Numbered from the stretch's first letter, positions 11,601 to 21,267 are shown. The stretch is DNA of 64,000 nucleotides from Anthracocystis setariae (GCA_928724745.1 CAKMXJ010000019.1:310001-374000); one strand, 5' to 3'. The notes: generated from the sequence alone by a model not told the origin. Program-made: numbers and translations.

Positions 11601-12850
11601 GTGCGGAGCCTATGCTGGCCTACATCAACAGCGAAGGTGCTTTTGGCCGAACCGGTGTGGTTTTCAAACAAGTCGCAAACCAATGCTATGCTAGATGCAA
11701 GGTTCTGGATCTTCCCGTCCCCGGCATCCCAAATCCGAGGGCAAGCTCGGGTCCATCGAGCGTGGCTTCGCGCTCGCAGGCATCCACGCTGTCCCAAGAC
11801 TTCCATCAGAAAGTGAGCAAGGTTCGCGGAATCCTTCGCCTCAAGCTCTTCTACCTTCCTCCATTGCCGAACATTCCGCGCGATGGGCTTCCGGAAAATC
11901 TGAACGACTGTATCCGTGGCATGGAGAATGCGGCCTGGCACAGGTCTGAGCCGAGACAGAAGGGCACGCTGACGCAGCTGGGAGGGGACTGCGCAAGCTG
12001 GCGACGTCGTCCTGTAGAGGCACAGGGGCAATACCTGATCTGCTTCAACGCTGTGACCAAGAAGGCAACTGTCAAGATCGACCTATCCAAGGCCGTCTGC
12101 GTAGAGGAATTGGGTAATCATGTCAATGTGGGCTCGATCATCTTGCCTTCGGCTGCCAGCCAGGCAATGGCGAGGTCCAGGACCATGGCTTCCTCTGCTA
12201 CAGCTGCCACCCTTGCAGAGGAAGAGGATGATGACGCCAACTACCATGTCGACCGATCCTTCCGCATCACATTCGCCGACGGTGAGCGCATCTCGTTTTT
12301 CGCAGATACCGAAAGTGAAAAGTCGCAGTGGGTCAAGGTGATCTCGGACGTCATCGGCACTCAGGTGCCACCCAATCCGCTGTGGGCTCAAGTGCTGCTG
12401 GAAGGTATCGCTTCTAAGCCGTCCAGCGGCGAGGAAAGCAGCTCTCGCAAGCCGAGCCTACAATCCATGCAAGCCCGCAGGCCTGTTGCAACGGTGATGG
12501 AAGAGGCGCCCCCTACACCTCCAAAAGCGCCAGTGCCCGCCGCTTCTTCAGTAGCGTCAAGGTCTCAGATTCAGACACCTGATCGAAGCAGTCGTATGTC
12601 TACATACACCAACTCAACGAGTAGAGGAACGCCAACTCGTCTGCCGGTGCGAGCTCCTCATAATGTCGCGGCTTCAGCGCCTACGTTTGAGCGGAGTCCG
12701 ATGCAAGGAACGCCATTACCACCGAGACCGGTCTCGATGATTCGCACGCCCGTTCGGGATCCAACGGACAGAGCCGCCTTCGACCGGCTAAGGCGTGCTG
12801 GCCATCTTCGCTCGCAGACGGAAGACCTGACTCCTCACAGGCGTCGTTAG
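8621..12850 (+). CDS. BUD4: Bud4/anillin-like septation protein with C-terminal PH domain
   Basis: This 1409-residue protein is probably a cortical scaffold that organises septins at the division site. The first 850 residues are Ser/Pro-rich and disordered-looking. From about 865 (KVYVMVDSF) comes the anillin-homology block with the characteristic LDNGLHMVKT and EFELIQHENLEFTLTL segments. A Lys/Glu-rich interruption follows, and a PH domain spans about 1110-1255 (KGTLTQLGG ... FRITFADGERISFFADTESEKSQWV). The tail is Ser/Thr/Pro-rich and ends in RRR. The ATG at 8621 was chosen because the frame upstream has no ATG. Single exon. Domain order and the LDNG/EFEL block match fungal Bud4; Mid1 or metazoan-type anillin are the alternatives. 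Repeated [K/H]xxxxNSxF motifs (GLVSNSIFK, NCVSNSVFR) occur in the N-terminal part. Confidence 0.8.
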   Translation: MSEMATHPGSSSSPTASTLPNTTAAILGASSNGWSPLRTSKRGATVSYAQSSPENGNEEHPSLHSPKKQTQNFKSLRNHGLVSNSIFKQNDGESLPSSLANSPASSAARRNIPSPSLGLGIALSSSPRTVQQILKTEASQPIEDAENINPFSLHATEPSQKSPQRKVPRKSLSRLHQSNCVSNSVFRHQHGQPDKVASPTSSPNASRIATSLTSQPSPKGLLTSNRLHGPRFMQASSSSAGVVPGTQSDLSSPLRKERRKTVTFDEILDVQEFDKESSFDAESLSDSDEHQLAPQDADFWMRSKLANLSHKQTGRLHVVNQDLEPVTSDDAVEPLSGESEPDLSLDSHETSSIEGPASPRINHAELQLQDLSVDRDACADEPALAPERENSFARLSAAERVDSMMEELLRDDILNSPTVRTRSIESNTRELPEPLSAQVETSETSSHATQDALPQLPAWSPITLDVDVNAPDTFMGDFARSFTQPEIKPALASIPPPTSRNGSVRGRPHISRDAILQRVAKERLEQEQARTTSEASQDPSGADHLDVVKRGLSTQKRLPRGSEPGPSTAAAREPAGIKQKSAPVPRPSVPLRFTSTESVATETKPLPPPSPVKQLEHLESPLDLLGTELRETADWNKPLSVSHESDQLTSHVPELVTTDAEHSERLFFEKVQEPDHGLRGDTLATKHLTPAQQADQIIARRRSKNGKARRKRSMSTGDARSVFTAGTPDASELDSASISHTSDADSEPPQEQVELPTRTSISADLAKSKAMLDVSLQRAIDGGFQTNMEKELSRIYQKGESGYNVNDRGAFQGIDDKVAHSAAAGDVDTGKAWKKLRRPSDINDYKKEMRELSQASNARKATGKVYVMVDSFTPTDLPVPSRPTAFHCILDNGLHMVKTATVPLRPGRGAISKIAQEFELIQHENLEFTLTLVVKRDAHLVEPQRPSSPNGRREHGSPTLKGLSRLFTSPKKQAAKREQQEREAAEQQAAQASRAEPMLAYINSEGAFGRTGVVFKQVANQCYARCKVLDLPVPGIPNPRASSGPSSVASRSQASTLSQDFHQKVSKVRGILRLKLFYLPPLPNIPRDGLPENLNDCIRGMENAAWHRSEPRQKGTLTQLGGDCASWRRRPVEAQGQYLICFNAVTKKATVKIDLSKAVCVEELGNHVNVGSIILPSAASQAMARSRTMASSATAATLAEEEDDDANYHVDRSFRITFADGERISFFADTESEKSQWVKVISDVIGTQVPPNPLWAQVLLEGIASKPSSGEESSSRKPSLQSMQARRPVATVMEEAPPTPPKAPVPAASSVASRSQIQTPDRSSRMSTYTNSTSRGTPTRLPVRAPHNVAASAPTFERSPMQGTPLPPRPVSMIRTPVRDPTDRAAFDRLRRAGHLRSQTEDLTPHRRR

Positions 12851-13348
12851 ACGGGTTTGCCACGAGCTGGACGCATCATCGCTAGAGCCAGCGGGTAAGC
12901 AGGCTGCACCGCTGTGTGCTCTTTCACTCTTTTCCTTCCTTCTCATTCGGATCTGTTCGCTTCGTTTTCCTTTTCGTTCTTCGCAAATTGCACCGATGTT
13001 TTCCTTGTTTTTTGCGGTGTGTATGCCGAACCCAAGTGTCGGTCGGCCATGATGGACAATGCAGTGTATTCGAGTCTCTTTGTATGTTGTGTGTGCGTAG
13101 GTTGAACCAGGATCTGAGTGTGAGCCAGGAATCCGTTGCGTCTTCGAGTCGGCAGCTGGGAAAATTACCGTAAGGAATAGGTCGGGTAAAAGTGGATAAA
13201 AAAGTGTGAAATTCCGAAGATCACCGAAGAACTTCTCAGGGTTCAAGATAATTTTTTTGGTGCAGCATGAAATGCGAAATCTTCTTGAGCTACCATCTTT
13301 GACCAATCTATTAGGTGGTGGGTGATTGGGTGTCGACGCAAGTAAAGC
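12851..13348. other. Intergenic, BUD4-like 3' end to MTO1
   Basis: No gene seen in these 498 bp. The first half is T-rich 3' untranslated-type sequence, and the second half is AT-rich and presumably holds the MTO1 promoter. Confidence 0.4.
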
Positions 13349-15484
13349 ATGCTGCGGAGTCGGTCCGGTCTTTCAGCCGCTACAGTTGCTGGTCACGGTC
13401 GTTGGGTGGCCCTCAATTCAAGCAGAAGCTTCGCCACCGCCTCGTCGTGCGAGGTTGCACTGGCCGGCCCGAGCCGGTCGGATCTACACTTCGATGTGGT
13501 GGTTGTCGGTGCAGGGCATGCCGGAGTCGAAGCCGCAGCTGGTTCAGCTCGTACTGGCGCTCGAACTCTGCTTGTCACTACAAATAAGAGCAGCATTGGC
13601 GAGCTCAGCTGCAATCCAAGTCTCGGTGGCGTTGGCAAAGGCACCTTGGTTCGCGAAGTGGATGCACTCGGAGGCTTATGTGGACTGGTAGGCGATAAGG
13701 CTGGGATTCAGTTCAAAATGTTGAACAGATCCAAAGGTCCCGCGGTACATGGTCCGAGAGCACAGATCGATCGAGCCCTCTATAGACGCCATATGCAGGA
13801 GGCGCTGAGGTTTTATCCAAACTTGACGATTCACGAGGCCAAAGTGCACGGTTTGCAGCTCGACTGGACCCATGACGGCGGTCTTGGCAATGGGGGGCAA
13901 AAGGGAGGAGAGGCTCCTAGAGCGATCGTGCGGGGGATCACAACGACGGACGGCGAACGCATCAGTTGCAGCCAAGTGGTGCTTGCAACTGGCACGTTTC
14001 TGTCGGCGCACATTCATCTAGGACTCGAATCACGACGTGCAGGACGCATGCTCCCTCTGCCTTCGATCAACGACGACCCAGCATGCGATGGGTTGAGTCA
14101 GAGTCTGGCTCGAGCCGGCTTCGAGCTAGGTCGTCTGAAGACGGGCACACCTGCGAGGATAGCCGCTTCTTCGGTGCGGCTTGGAAAGCCGTGGCAAGCT
14201 GAAGGAGAGGTGGATGCCAGGCTGGAAGTGATCCAAGGAGATGCAACGCCGTTCGCGTTCTCGTTCCTCAACGACGCTCCTGACATTGATCCAACCCGCC
14301 AAGTCGATTGTTGGAGCACGCAGACCACTTCATTAACGCACGAGATTGTGCGACAGAACCTAGACAAGTCGATCCACATCAAAGAAACGGTCAAAGGCCC
14401 ACGCTACTGCCCATCGATCGAGTCCAAAGTCATTCGCTTCAAGGAAAAGCAAAGCCACCCTGTATGGCTCGAGCCCGAAGGTCTACCCGGAACCGCGGAT
14501 GGATCGGTGCTCTACCCGAACGGTCTTTCTTGCACACTCCCGGCGAAGGAGCAGGAAGAGATGCTGCGCAGCATCCCAGGTCTGGAAAACATGTCGATGA
14601 TTCGACCCGGGTACGGTGTCGAGTACGATCACGTCGATGCGCGCGAGCTGCGCCACACGCTGGAAACCAAACGCATTAGAGGGCTCTGGATGGCTGGCCA
14701 GATCAATGGCACAACGGGCTACGAAGAAGCTGCGGCGCAAGGATGTGTTGCTGGACTCAACGCTGGACTGCAAGCGGTTGGGCTTGCTCCTTTGGACCTG
14801 GGCAGGTCGAGCGGGTATGTTGGCACCATGATCGACGACCTCGTGATGCAGGGTGTAGAGGAGCCTTATCGGATGTTCAGTTCGAGGAGTGAATATCGGA
14901 TGACGTTGCGTGCGGACAATGCGGATAAGCGTCTGACTGCGCTACTCCGAGCCTCTCACGCCGGCGCGGTAGGTGAAGATCGATGGCGGCGTTTTTGCTC
15001 TAGCCAAGCAGACATGGAGCAGGCGTTGAGCCTACTCGAATCGACACGCATGAGTCCGCATGGATGGATGAAGCACGGCTTTCACTGTTGCAGCGACTCG
15101 CAAGAGCGCAGTGGGCTGGACATGCTTCGACAGCCTCGTCTGGGCATCCGCGATCTGCTAGACGTGATCCCTGAACTGAAAGGACTCAGCGAAACCAGCC
15201 TGGACCGAGTCGAGATCGAGGCACGCTATATGCCGCACCTGGAGAGACAGGCTCAAGAGATCGAAGCGTTCAACAGGGAGACGCAGTTGCGTTTCCCGGA
15301 CGGGTTCGACTTTACAGTGGTGCAAGGATTGAATTCGCAGTTGAGGGAGAAGTTGGCGCTTTTGCGCCCAACGTCGCTGGCTGCGTTGAAGTCGATTCCA
15401 GGGTGCACGCCTTCGAACTATGCTACGCTGTGGAGATATGCCGTGCAACCTCAAGAAGCTTGCCAAACCCCAACATCGCTCTAG
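13349..15484 (+). CDS. MTO1: Mitochondrial tRNA uridine 5-carboxymethylaminomethyl modification enzyme (GidA/MnmG family)
   Basis: This 711-residue FAD protein works with the GTPase Mss1 to modify the wobble uridine of mitochondrial tRNAs. Residues 1-45 are rich in Arg and Ser without acidic residues until about 35, as in a mitochondrial targeting peptide. The FAD Rossmann motif GAGHAG lies at 54-59. The two GidA signatures are present: GPRYCPSIE (from about residue 350) and [17 protein letters not shown] (from about 449). The C-terminal helical domain is complete ([25 protein letters not shown]). The ATG at 13349 was chosen as the first in frame with a suitable presequence. Single exon. The MTO1 3' side is followed 400 bp later by the mariner element. 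Confidence 0.95.
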   Translation: MLRSRSGLSAATVAGHGRWVALNSSRSFATASSCEVALAGPSRSDLHFDVVVVGAGHAGVEAAAGSARTGARTLLVTTNKSSIGELSCNPSLGGVGKGTLVREVDALGGLCGLVGDKAGIQFKMLNRSKGPAVHGPRAQIDRALYRRHMQEALRFYPNLTIHEAKVHGLQLDWTHDGGLGNGGQKGGEAPRAIVRGITTTDGERISCSQVVLATGTFLSAHIHLGLESRRAGRMLPLPSINDDPACDGLSQSLARAGFELGRLKTGTPARIAASSVRLGKPWQAEGEVDARLEVIQGDATPFAFSFLNDAPDIDPTRQVDCWSTQTTSLTHEIVRQNLDKSIHIKETVKGPRYCPSIESKVIRFKEKQSHPVWLEPEGLPGTADGSVLYPNGLSCTLPAKEQEEMLRSIPGLENMSMIRPGYGVEYDHVDARELRHTLETKRIRGLWMAGQINGTTGYEEAAAQGCVAGLNAGLQAVGLAPLDLGRSSGYVGTMIDDLVMQGVEEPYRMFSSRSEYRMTLRADNADKRLTALLRASHAGAVGEDRWRRFCSSQADMEQALSLLESTRMSPHGWMKHGFHCCSDSQERSGLDMLRQPRLGIRDLLDVIPELKGLSETSLDRVEIEARYMPHLERQAQEIEAFNRETQLRFPDGFDFTVVQGLNSQLREKLALLRPTSLAALKSIPGCTPSNYATLWRYAVQPQEACQTPTSL

Positions 15485-15884
15485 AGCATGAATTCTATCA
15501 GCAATTTAGCCATACTCAGCAGCAATTTAACCATACTCAGCAGACGTCCTCACCGCTCATGGTAGTGCGGTTGTGAAAAAGAGTTGCTCGAGAGTGAGAG
15601 ATGGATAGTAGGAGCGTTGCTCGAGGTGTGCGTTGGCTGACAACATGATATGTTACGTTGGTATATCAGACAATTGAGACGATTTTTTTTATTGATCGAA
15701 GGCGGAAGAAGAACGCGCGGTGTGTGAGTGTGCGGACAGTCACAGAGTAGAGAGGAATTTGGCCAAAGTGTTGGAAAGAGACAGACAGACTCCGAGAGAG
15801 AGAGAGAGACACTCTGTTCGCGGTGCGGGAATTAGGAAAAAGTTGGATTCGCGCGTATCAATTGGCATTGCGCTTTGGGCTGTA
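15485..15884. other. Intergenic between MTO1 and the mariner element
   Basis: No gene seen. The stretch contains a short direct repeat (AGCAATTTA.CCATACTCAGCAG, about 15500-15543) and a small GA tract near 15796. Confidence 0.4.
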
Positions 15885-15911
15885 CAGTACCTGTCCAAAA
15901 GTTTCCGCACG
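15885..15911 (+). repeat. Left terminal inverted repeat of the mariner element
   Basis: 27 bp, perfect inverted match to 17205-17231; starts CAGTACCTGTCC and ends CCGCACG. Confidence 0.95.
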
Positions 15912-15994
15912 GTCCAATAATTTAATTAAATTTTCGCTCCTCCTCCTCCTCGATAATGTGTTATAGCGTCTAGATGACATGGTAATGACATTAC

Positions 15995-17056
15995 ATGAAC
16001 AGCATGACAAGCATGGTCCGCAGCAAGGAACTATCGATCACTGAGAGATCCCAGGTGGTAGTACTCCATAATGAGGGGTATTCGCTTGGGAAAATCAGTG
16101 AGAGTTTAAGCATTCCAAAGAGCACAGTCTCTGACACCGTCCGGAAGTTCAGAGCACGTGGACATGTCAACACTGCTATGAGGTCAGGCCGGCCTCTGAA
16201 GTATAACGATCGCGACGAGCGGACTGTTATTCGTGAGGTGCTCAGAACACCGTTCTCGTCCTGGAAGCAGCTATCCTCGGCGATTGGAGGTGTATCTGTA
16301 ACACAGCTTCGCAGAATAGCTTACAAGCATGGAATCAACCGTTGCATTGCTCTAAAAAAACCATGGTTGTCAAGTAAGCACATGCGTGAACGTGTGCTAT
16401 GGGCGAGAGCAAACCATCATACGAACTGGAGGAAGGTGTTGTTTACGGACGAGAGTAACATCGAGCTTGGAGAGAGACCAGGCCGATCTTGGGTTTCCCG
16501 GCGGCTCGGCGAACGAACTGAGCTACGGCATTTGGTCCCGACGTTCCACAGTGGACGGCAATCGATCATGGTTTGGGCAGGCATTGCCTGTAACTTTAAA
16601 ACACCTCTTGTCGTCATCCCGCTGGAGCCGAGACATCATATTAATGGAGCATGGACCAAAGCAGAATCTCTAACCGGCCGGAAGTACGCTGAGCTCATTG
16701 TGGACGGACCGCTCAAGGACGCTGTTGCAGGAAAAGACATGTCAGTTGTCGAGGATGGAGCTCCAGTACACAAGTCAAGGATCGCGCAGAACAGTCGCCG
16801 TCGACATCACATTGTAACACAACACCATCCCAGCATGTCACCAGACCTTAATCCTATTGAAAACATATGGTGGATACTGAAGAACAAGCTCAGCAAGCGG
16901 AGACCGATGCCACGGACCCGACACCAGCTCGCAATCGCTGCTCAAGAGGTTTGGAACGAGGATGTCACCATGGATCACGTCAACGCTGTTATCTCCTCAA
17001 TGCCGGAACGGGTCAGGATGATCTTGCGCAAGAACGGAGGACCTCTCAAGTATTAG
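15995..17056 (+). CDS. Tc1/mariner transposase (DD34E)
   Basis: This 353-residue protein is the cut-and-paste transposase. The N-terminus has a paired helix-turn-helix DNA-binding region (about 12-55 and 75-125, including ERSQVVVLHNEGYSLGKISE and the GRP linker at 65-67). The catalytic triad is visible: Asp152 in FTDES, Asp254 in VVEDGAPVHKS and Glu289 in SPDLNPIENIW, with 34 residues between the last two. The usual WQQDNAPxH block is changed to VVEDGAPVH, but the Asp is retained. The frame has no stop or shift from ATG to TAG, so the protein may be active. Codon use is more AT-rich than in the flanking genes. Confidence 0.93.
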   Translation: MNSMTSMVRSKELSITERSQVVVLHNEGYSLGKISESLSIPKSTVSDTVRKFRARGHVNTAMRSGRPLKYNDRDERTVIREVLRTPFSSWKQLSSAIGGVSVTQLRRIAYKHGINRCIALKKPWLSSKHMRERVLWARANHHTNWRKVLFTDESNIELGERPGRSWVSRRLGERTELRHLVPTFHSGRQSIMVWAGIACNFKTPLVVIPLEPRHHINGAWTKAESLTGRKYAELIVDGPLKDAVAGKDMSVVEDGAPVHKSRIAQNSRRRHHIVTQHHPSMSPDLNPIENIWWILKNKLSKRRPMPRTRHQLAIAAQEVWNEDVTMDHVNAVISSMPERVRMILRKNGGPLKY

Positions 17057-17204
17057 TTAAGCTTGTCCTCACAATCAAATGTACTTAGCAGAAGCCACTA
17101 ACATCATATCAATCCAAGTTCTATGCAGCATTGTCATACCATTGCGAAGTATACACGATCACAAGAACATGTTACCGTACGTGTGTTATGTAATTAAAAA
17201 AAAT

Positions 17205-17231
17205 CGTGCGGAAACTTTTGGACAGGTACTG
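17205..17231 (-). repeat. Right terminal inverted repeat of the mariner element
   Basis: 27 bp, perfect inverted copy of 15885-15911, followed by the TA target dinucleotide. Confidence 0.95.
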
Positions 17232-17250
17232 TACTGTACTGCGCCTTTTT

Positions 17251-17273
17251 GTGTGTGTGTGTGTGTGTGTGTG
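17251..17273. repeat. (GT)n microsatellite in the CCT8 upstream region
   Basis: About 11 GT units, 20 bp right of the mariner element and 142 bp before the CCT8 ATG. Confidence 0.95.
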
Positions 17274-17414
17274 CTTTGCGCATCAACCCTTCTGTTTCTT
17301 CTCGAGCGCGCTCGAGTGTCTTTTGCAATACTATACTCGGCTCGGCTCTTCCACCACCACCACAACCACCACCATTCCGACAACTTCTTGAACGTACATA
17401 CACATTCGTCCAAG

Positions 17415-19082
17415 ATGTCATTGAAGGTTCCCCGCGCCGGCGGACCCAACCTGTTCAAAGAGGGTTACAAACATTTTCAGGGCATCGAAGAAGCCGTGCT
17501 TCGGAACATCCAAGCGGTCAATGAACTTTCCGAGATCGTTCGCACTTCCTTTGGCCCCAACGGCAGGAACAAGATGGTCATCAACCATCTCGAAAGGCTC
17601 TTTGTTACTTCCGATGCGGCCACCATCATCCGAGAGCTCGACGTCGTTCACCCAGCCGCAAAGTTGCTCGTCATGGCCTCGCAGCAGCAGGAGGCCGAGA
17701 TGGGAGACGCAACCAACCTCGTCCTCATCTTTGCAGGTGAACTCTTGAAAAAGGCCGAATACCTCATCACAATGGGTCTCCACCCATCCGAGATCCTCCA
17801 AGGTTACGAAATCGCTCGCGACAAGTGTCTGGCCGAACTCGAACAGCTCTCGGTTGCAACGCTCTCGACACCTCCCACCGTTCAGAGCCTTGCGCTGGCG
17901 CTTAAGCCGTGCTTGGCATCCAAGCAGTACGGTAGCGAGGATCTCCTGGCTCCGCTGGTTGCCGAGGCGGTCTCGATGGTGCTGCCGAGCAACTCCAAGT
18001 CCGGCCTGTCGGACTTTTCGGTGGACAACGTCCGCGTAGTCAAGATCATGGGCGGCTCTCTGTCGCAATCCAAGGTGGTGCGCGGTATGGTGTTTGGGCG
18101 TGAACCCGAAGGAGTCATCAAGAAAGCCAAGGCGGCCAAAGTCGGTGTCTACACATGCGGCATGGACATCACCCAGACCGAAACCAAGGGCACCGTGTTG
18201 CTCAAGAACGCCGACGAACTCTCGTCCTTCTCGCGCGGCGAGGAGCAACAGCTGGAAAAGTACTTTAAGGAGATCGCCGATTCGGGCGTCAAGGTGGTCG
18301 TCACCCAGTCGCAGGTTGGCGAACTCGCGCAGCACTACCTCAACCGATTTGGCATCTTGGTGATCAAGATCCTGTCCAAGTTTGAGCTGAGGCGACTGTG
18401 TCGATTGTTGGGAGCTACACCGTTGGCGCGATTGGGTGCACCGTTGCCGGAGGAAGCTGGGTGGATCGATAGTATTGAGACTACCGAGATTGGGGGTGAT
18501 CGCGTTACCGTGTTTAAGCAGGAGGAGGGGATGCCGGGGGGTAAGGCGAAGCCCAAGATGTGTACCATTGTTCTTCGTGGTGCTACGTCGAATTTGCTCG
18601 ATGATGTTGAGAGGGCGATTGATGATGGGGTGAATGTGATCAAGTCGTTGACGCGCGATGCGCGTTTGGTTCCAGGTGCAGGGGCCACCGAGCTGGAGCT
18701 CGCTAAACGCATTGCTGATCTTGGCGAGAAGACGGCGGGGTTGAACCAGCATAGCATCAAGAAGTTTGGCGAGGCGCTCGAAGTGATTCCACGAACTCTG
18801 GCTGAAAATGCAGGGCTTGATTCCACCGAGACGCTCTCGCGATTGTATGCCAAGCACGTCGATGCCGTCGGTGTCGATGTCGGCGTCGACATCGAAAACT
18901 CTTCCGATGGCACGTTGAAAACTCAACACGACGGCATCCTCGATGTTTTGTCCGCAAAGTCTTGGGCAATTCGATACGCAACAGGTGCAGCCATCTCAGT
19001 CCTCAGCGTAGATTCCATCATCATGTCCAAACCAGCAGGCATCAAAGCCCCAAAAGCAAATCCCAACTGGGACGACGATTAG
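17415..19082 (+). CDS. CCT8: T-complex chaperonin (TRiC/CCT) theta subunit
   Basis: This 555-residue protein is one of eight subunits of the cytosolic ATP-dependent chaperonin that folds actin and tubulin. The N-terminus (MSLKVPRAGGPNLFKEGYKHFQG) and the sequence GDATNLV at about 97-103, in place of the GDGTT of other subunits, point to theta. TSFGPNGRNKM (about 46-56) is the apical phosphate-binding loop. The frame is open 112 codons upstream into the mariner element, but the ATG at 17415 begins the conserved protein, and the upstream part is AT-rich or microsatellite sequence. Single exon. The right end of the transposon is 183 bp upstream, so the core promoter is short or partly replaced. 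Codon choice changes visibly around 18400-18670, towards G/T-ending codons, without breaking the frame. Confidence 0.95.
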   Translation: MSLKVPRAGGPNLFKEGYKHFQGIEEAVLRNIQAVNELSEIVRTSFGPNGRNKMVINHLERLFVTSDAATIIRELDVVHPAAKLLVMASQQQEAEMGDATNLVLIFAGELLKKAEYLITMGLHPSEILQGYEIARDKCLAELEQLSVATLSTPPTVQSLALALKPCLASKQYGSEDLLAPLVAEAVSMVLPSNSKSGLSDFSVDNVRVVKIMGGSLSQSKVVRGMVFGREPEGVIKKAKAAKVGVYTCGMDITQTETKGTVLLKNADELSSFSRGEEQQLEKYFKEIADSGVKVVVTQSQVGELAQHYLNRFGILVIKILSKFELRRLCRLLGATPLARLGAPLPEEAGWIDSIETTEIGGDRVTVFKQEEGMPGGKAKPKMCTIVLRGATSNLLDDVERAIDDGVNVIKSLTRDARLVPGAGATELELAKRIADLGEKTAGLNQHSIKKFGEALEVIPRTLAENAGLDSTETLSRLYAKHVDAVGVDVGVDIENSSDGTLKTQHDGILDVLSAKSWAIRYATGAAISVLSVDSIIMSKPAGIKAPKANPNWDDD

Positions 19083-19653
19083 CTTCCATCCCCCCTCTCC
19101 TCCAAACCAATCCCCCCTCCCGACCGACTTGTAAAAAAAAATTTCTACCACTTGCCTCGAATCCAAATATGCCAACCCTCAAAACCCCCCCACCACCACC
19201 ACCACCACAACCCTTTCAACCCCACCAAAACCAAAACCAAAATTCCAAACCAACACAGCCAGCAGCAAGAAACGCCATGAAAGCAGAGTAGATTGGGGCA
19301 CGCGATGAGAAAATACAACAGGACGAGCAAGGGCGTGGAGTTGGAGTTGGAGCGAGGGTGGTCACCAAAGCAAAGCGAACCAACCGTTTGCTTCTGGAAG
19401 CCCAGCTCCCGCCGATGTATCGAGCGCGAGAATAGTGTGATGAGTACCAGCGAGTGCAAAACAAAAAAAAAAGTAAAACGAGAAGATTGCGACAACGTAA
19501 GAGAAAGAGAAAACCAACTGGAGATCGAGGAACAACTGGGAAACCAACAAAAACACACATGTCATGCAGAAACGCACAACAGACGGAGGCAGCTACTATA
19601 GGTGTTCCATCCGTCTGTTGCGCTATCTAGGATGCTAATGCTCCTATCAACAT
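19083..19653. other. Convergent 3' intergenic region, CCT8 and subtilisin
   Basis: 571 bp of C/A-rich sequence with CCACCACC runs (about 19189-19210) and an A8-9 run near 19463. It holds the 3' ends of two convergent genes; no gene supported. Confidence 0.4.
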
Positions 19654-21267
19654 TTAGGCCGAGGTGGTTGCGTTGTTGAAGGCGAGCTTGTTGACAGTGT
19701 CCTGGTCCAGACCAGTCAAGACGCCAGGCGAAGCGAGCTTGACAAGTGCCTTCTTGAGCTCCGATGGAGTCAAGACACCGTCAATGTCAGCCTGGGCTGC
19801 AGCAGAGCCAGAGAAGAAGCCGGCAACGCTGCTAACCAAGTCAAGAGCCATGGCAGGGATGGGCATGACGCTCGAAAGCTTGGAGGCGAGCGAGTCCTCA
19901 ACATCGATAGCAGAGAGCTGCTGAGCACTCTCGAGCAGCTCGAAGTCGGCGGTGCCGTAGATCGAGAGAAGGTAGGCGAGCAGACCGACAATGTGTGGGC
20001 TGGCCATCGAGGTACCCGAGATGGTGTTGACCGAAGTGTTACCAGTGTTCCAAGTGGACAGAATGTTAAGACCAGGTGCAAAGATGTCGACACACTTGCC
20101 CTTGTTGGAGAAGTAGGCACGCTCGTCCGTGACGGTGGAGGCACCGACCGTAACGGGGTTGCCAGCGCCAGCGGGCGAGACGTTGCAGGCATCCTGGTTC
20201 TCGTTACCGGCAGCAACACCAAAGTGCATGCCAGCGTCCACGGCACCGTTGACAGCCTTGTCGAGCGTAGTCGACTTGCCACCGCCGAGCGACATGTTGG
20301 CGACAAAGCCCTTGTGCTTCTTGGCCGCAGCCGAGTGAGGGTTGGCACGGAACTCGGCAGTGAGCCTCTTGGCATCATCGACCGCCCAGAGGACACCACC
20401 AGTGACGTCCGACATGGAACCGGAACCACCGGATCCGAGGACCTTGACGGCAACGAGCTCAGCCTTCTTGGCAACACCGTACTTGCGCGAGCCAATGGTA
20501 CCGGCACAGTGGGTACCGTGGCCGTTGCCATCCTGGTCAACATCGTTCTGGGGCATGGTCTTACCCCAACGAGCACGGCCCTCAAACTCGACGTGGTTGA
20601 TGTTGATACCGGTGTCGATGACGTAGGCAGTGACACCTTCGCCTCCGTGGCCATCGTAGACGTACTTGTTGAAGGTGCTCAGGCCGAGACGCTTGCGGTG
20701 CGAGATACGAGCGAGACCCCAAGGCGCGCCCTTCTCGACATCGTGGTCATCGAGCTTGCCGACGCTCATGCCGGTGAGGGCAGCCTGGTCGAGGCTCTCG
20801 TCATACTGAACGTCCCAGACTTTGTCTTCGGTCTGGGGCATGACCTCGACGGAAACGATCGAGTCCATCTCAACGTATTGGACTTCAGGCTGAGCACGAA
20901 TATAGTCAAGCACATCGTCGGTGAACTTTCCGGCGTAGCCCTGGAGGTGGCCTTCGAGGTCGTAAACATGCCTGATACCGCCGGCGTTCTCGCCGTGGAA
21001 GCTGTTTGCAGACAGCTGGGCGGAAGAGATAAGGCTCTGGTGGGCAAAGAAGTCGGAGGAGCTGATGCCATCCTTGAGAACAATCATGTACTGACCAGGG
21101 ATGGTCTCGAGCTCGGGATTTGCGGTCAAGGGAGCAAATTCGGTGGAAGGCGAGTAGGCGTTGGCACTCGAGCCAGGAACGAAGGGCTGGCGAGCGGGAG
21201 CAGCCAGCGCAGCCAGGGGAAGGCTGAGGGCCAAAGCCAACAAGCTCAAGTATCGCTTCGGGTACAT
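19654..21267 (-). CDS. Cerevisin/proteinase K-like subtilisin serine protease (S8) precursor
   Basis: This 537-residue preproprotease starts at the ATG 21265-21267 with a signal peptide (MYPKRYLSLLALALSLPLAALA). An I9 inhibitor propeptide follows (about 58-140, GQYMIVLKDG ... YVEMDSIV). The mature catalytic domain starts near 180 (GAPWGLARISHR). Catalytic residues are Asp218 (VIDTG), His250 (GNGHGTHCAG) and Ser420 (SGTSMASPH). The oxyanion Asn is in AAGNENQDAC. About 80 residues continue after the catalytic domain, as in vacuolar protease B rather than a minimal secreted proteinase K. It may be vacuolar or secreted; the sequence does not decide. The frame is open 33 codons upstream of the chosen start without signal-like sequence. 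Single exon, convergent with CCT8. Confidence 0.9.
   Translation of the reverse strand: MYPKRYLSLLALALSLPLAALAAPARQPFVPGSSANAYSPSTEFAPLTANPELETIPGQYMIVLKDGISSSDFFAHQSLISSAQLSANSFHGENAGGIRHVYDLEGHLQGYAGKFTDDVLDYIRAQPEVQYVEMDSIVSVEVMPQTEDKVWDVQYDESLDQAALTGMSVGKLDDHDVEKGAPWGLARISHRKRLGLSTFNKYVYDGHGGEGVTAYVIDTGININHVEFEGRARWGKTMPQNDVDQDGNGHGTHCAGTIGSRKYGVAKKAELVAVKVLGSGGSGSMSDVTGGVLWAVDDAKRLTAEFRANPHSAAAKKHKGFVANMSLGGGKSTTLDKAVNGAVDAGMHFGVAAGNENQDACNVSPAGAGNPVTVGASTVTDERAYFSNKGKCVDIFAPGLNILSTWNTGNTSVNTISGTSMASPHIVGLLAYLLSIYGTADFELLESAQQLSAIDVEDSLASKLSSVMPIPAMALDLVSSVAGFFSGSAAAQADIDGVLTPSELKKALVKLASPGVLTGLDQDTVNKLAFNNATTSA

Larger units (their letters stand above)
15885..17231 (+). mobile_element. 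Tc1/mariner-family DNA transposon, apparently complete
   Basis: The element is 1347 bp and bounded by TA dinucleotides (15883-15884 and 17232-17233), the expected Tc1/mariner target duplication. It has 27-bp perfect terminal inverted repeats beginning CAGTACCTGTCCAAAAGTTT. It carries a single uninterrupted transposase frame. The left flank is TGTACAGTAC-like and the right flank continues TACTGTACTG, so it inserted into a GTACT-type repeat. It lies between MTO1 and CCT8. Confidence 0.93.

Noticed and set aside
17079..17414. N-terminal extension of CCT8 into the mariner element and a GT microsatellite
   Set aside because: It crosses the transposon terminal repeat and has no CCT8 homology; the conserved N-terminus starts at 17415.
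17418..18929. A 503-codon minus-strand frame opposite CCT8
   Set aside because: Shadow frame of a strongly codon-biased gene; no recognisable domain.
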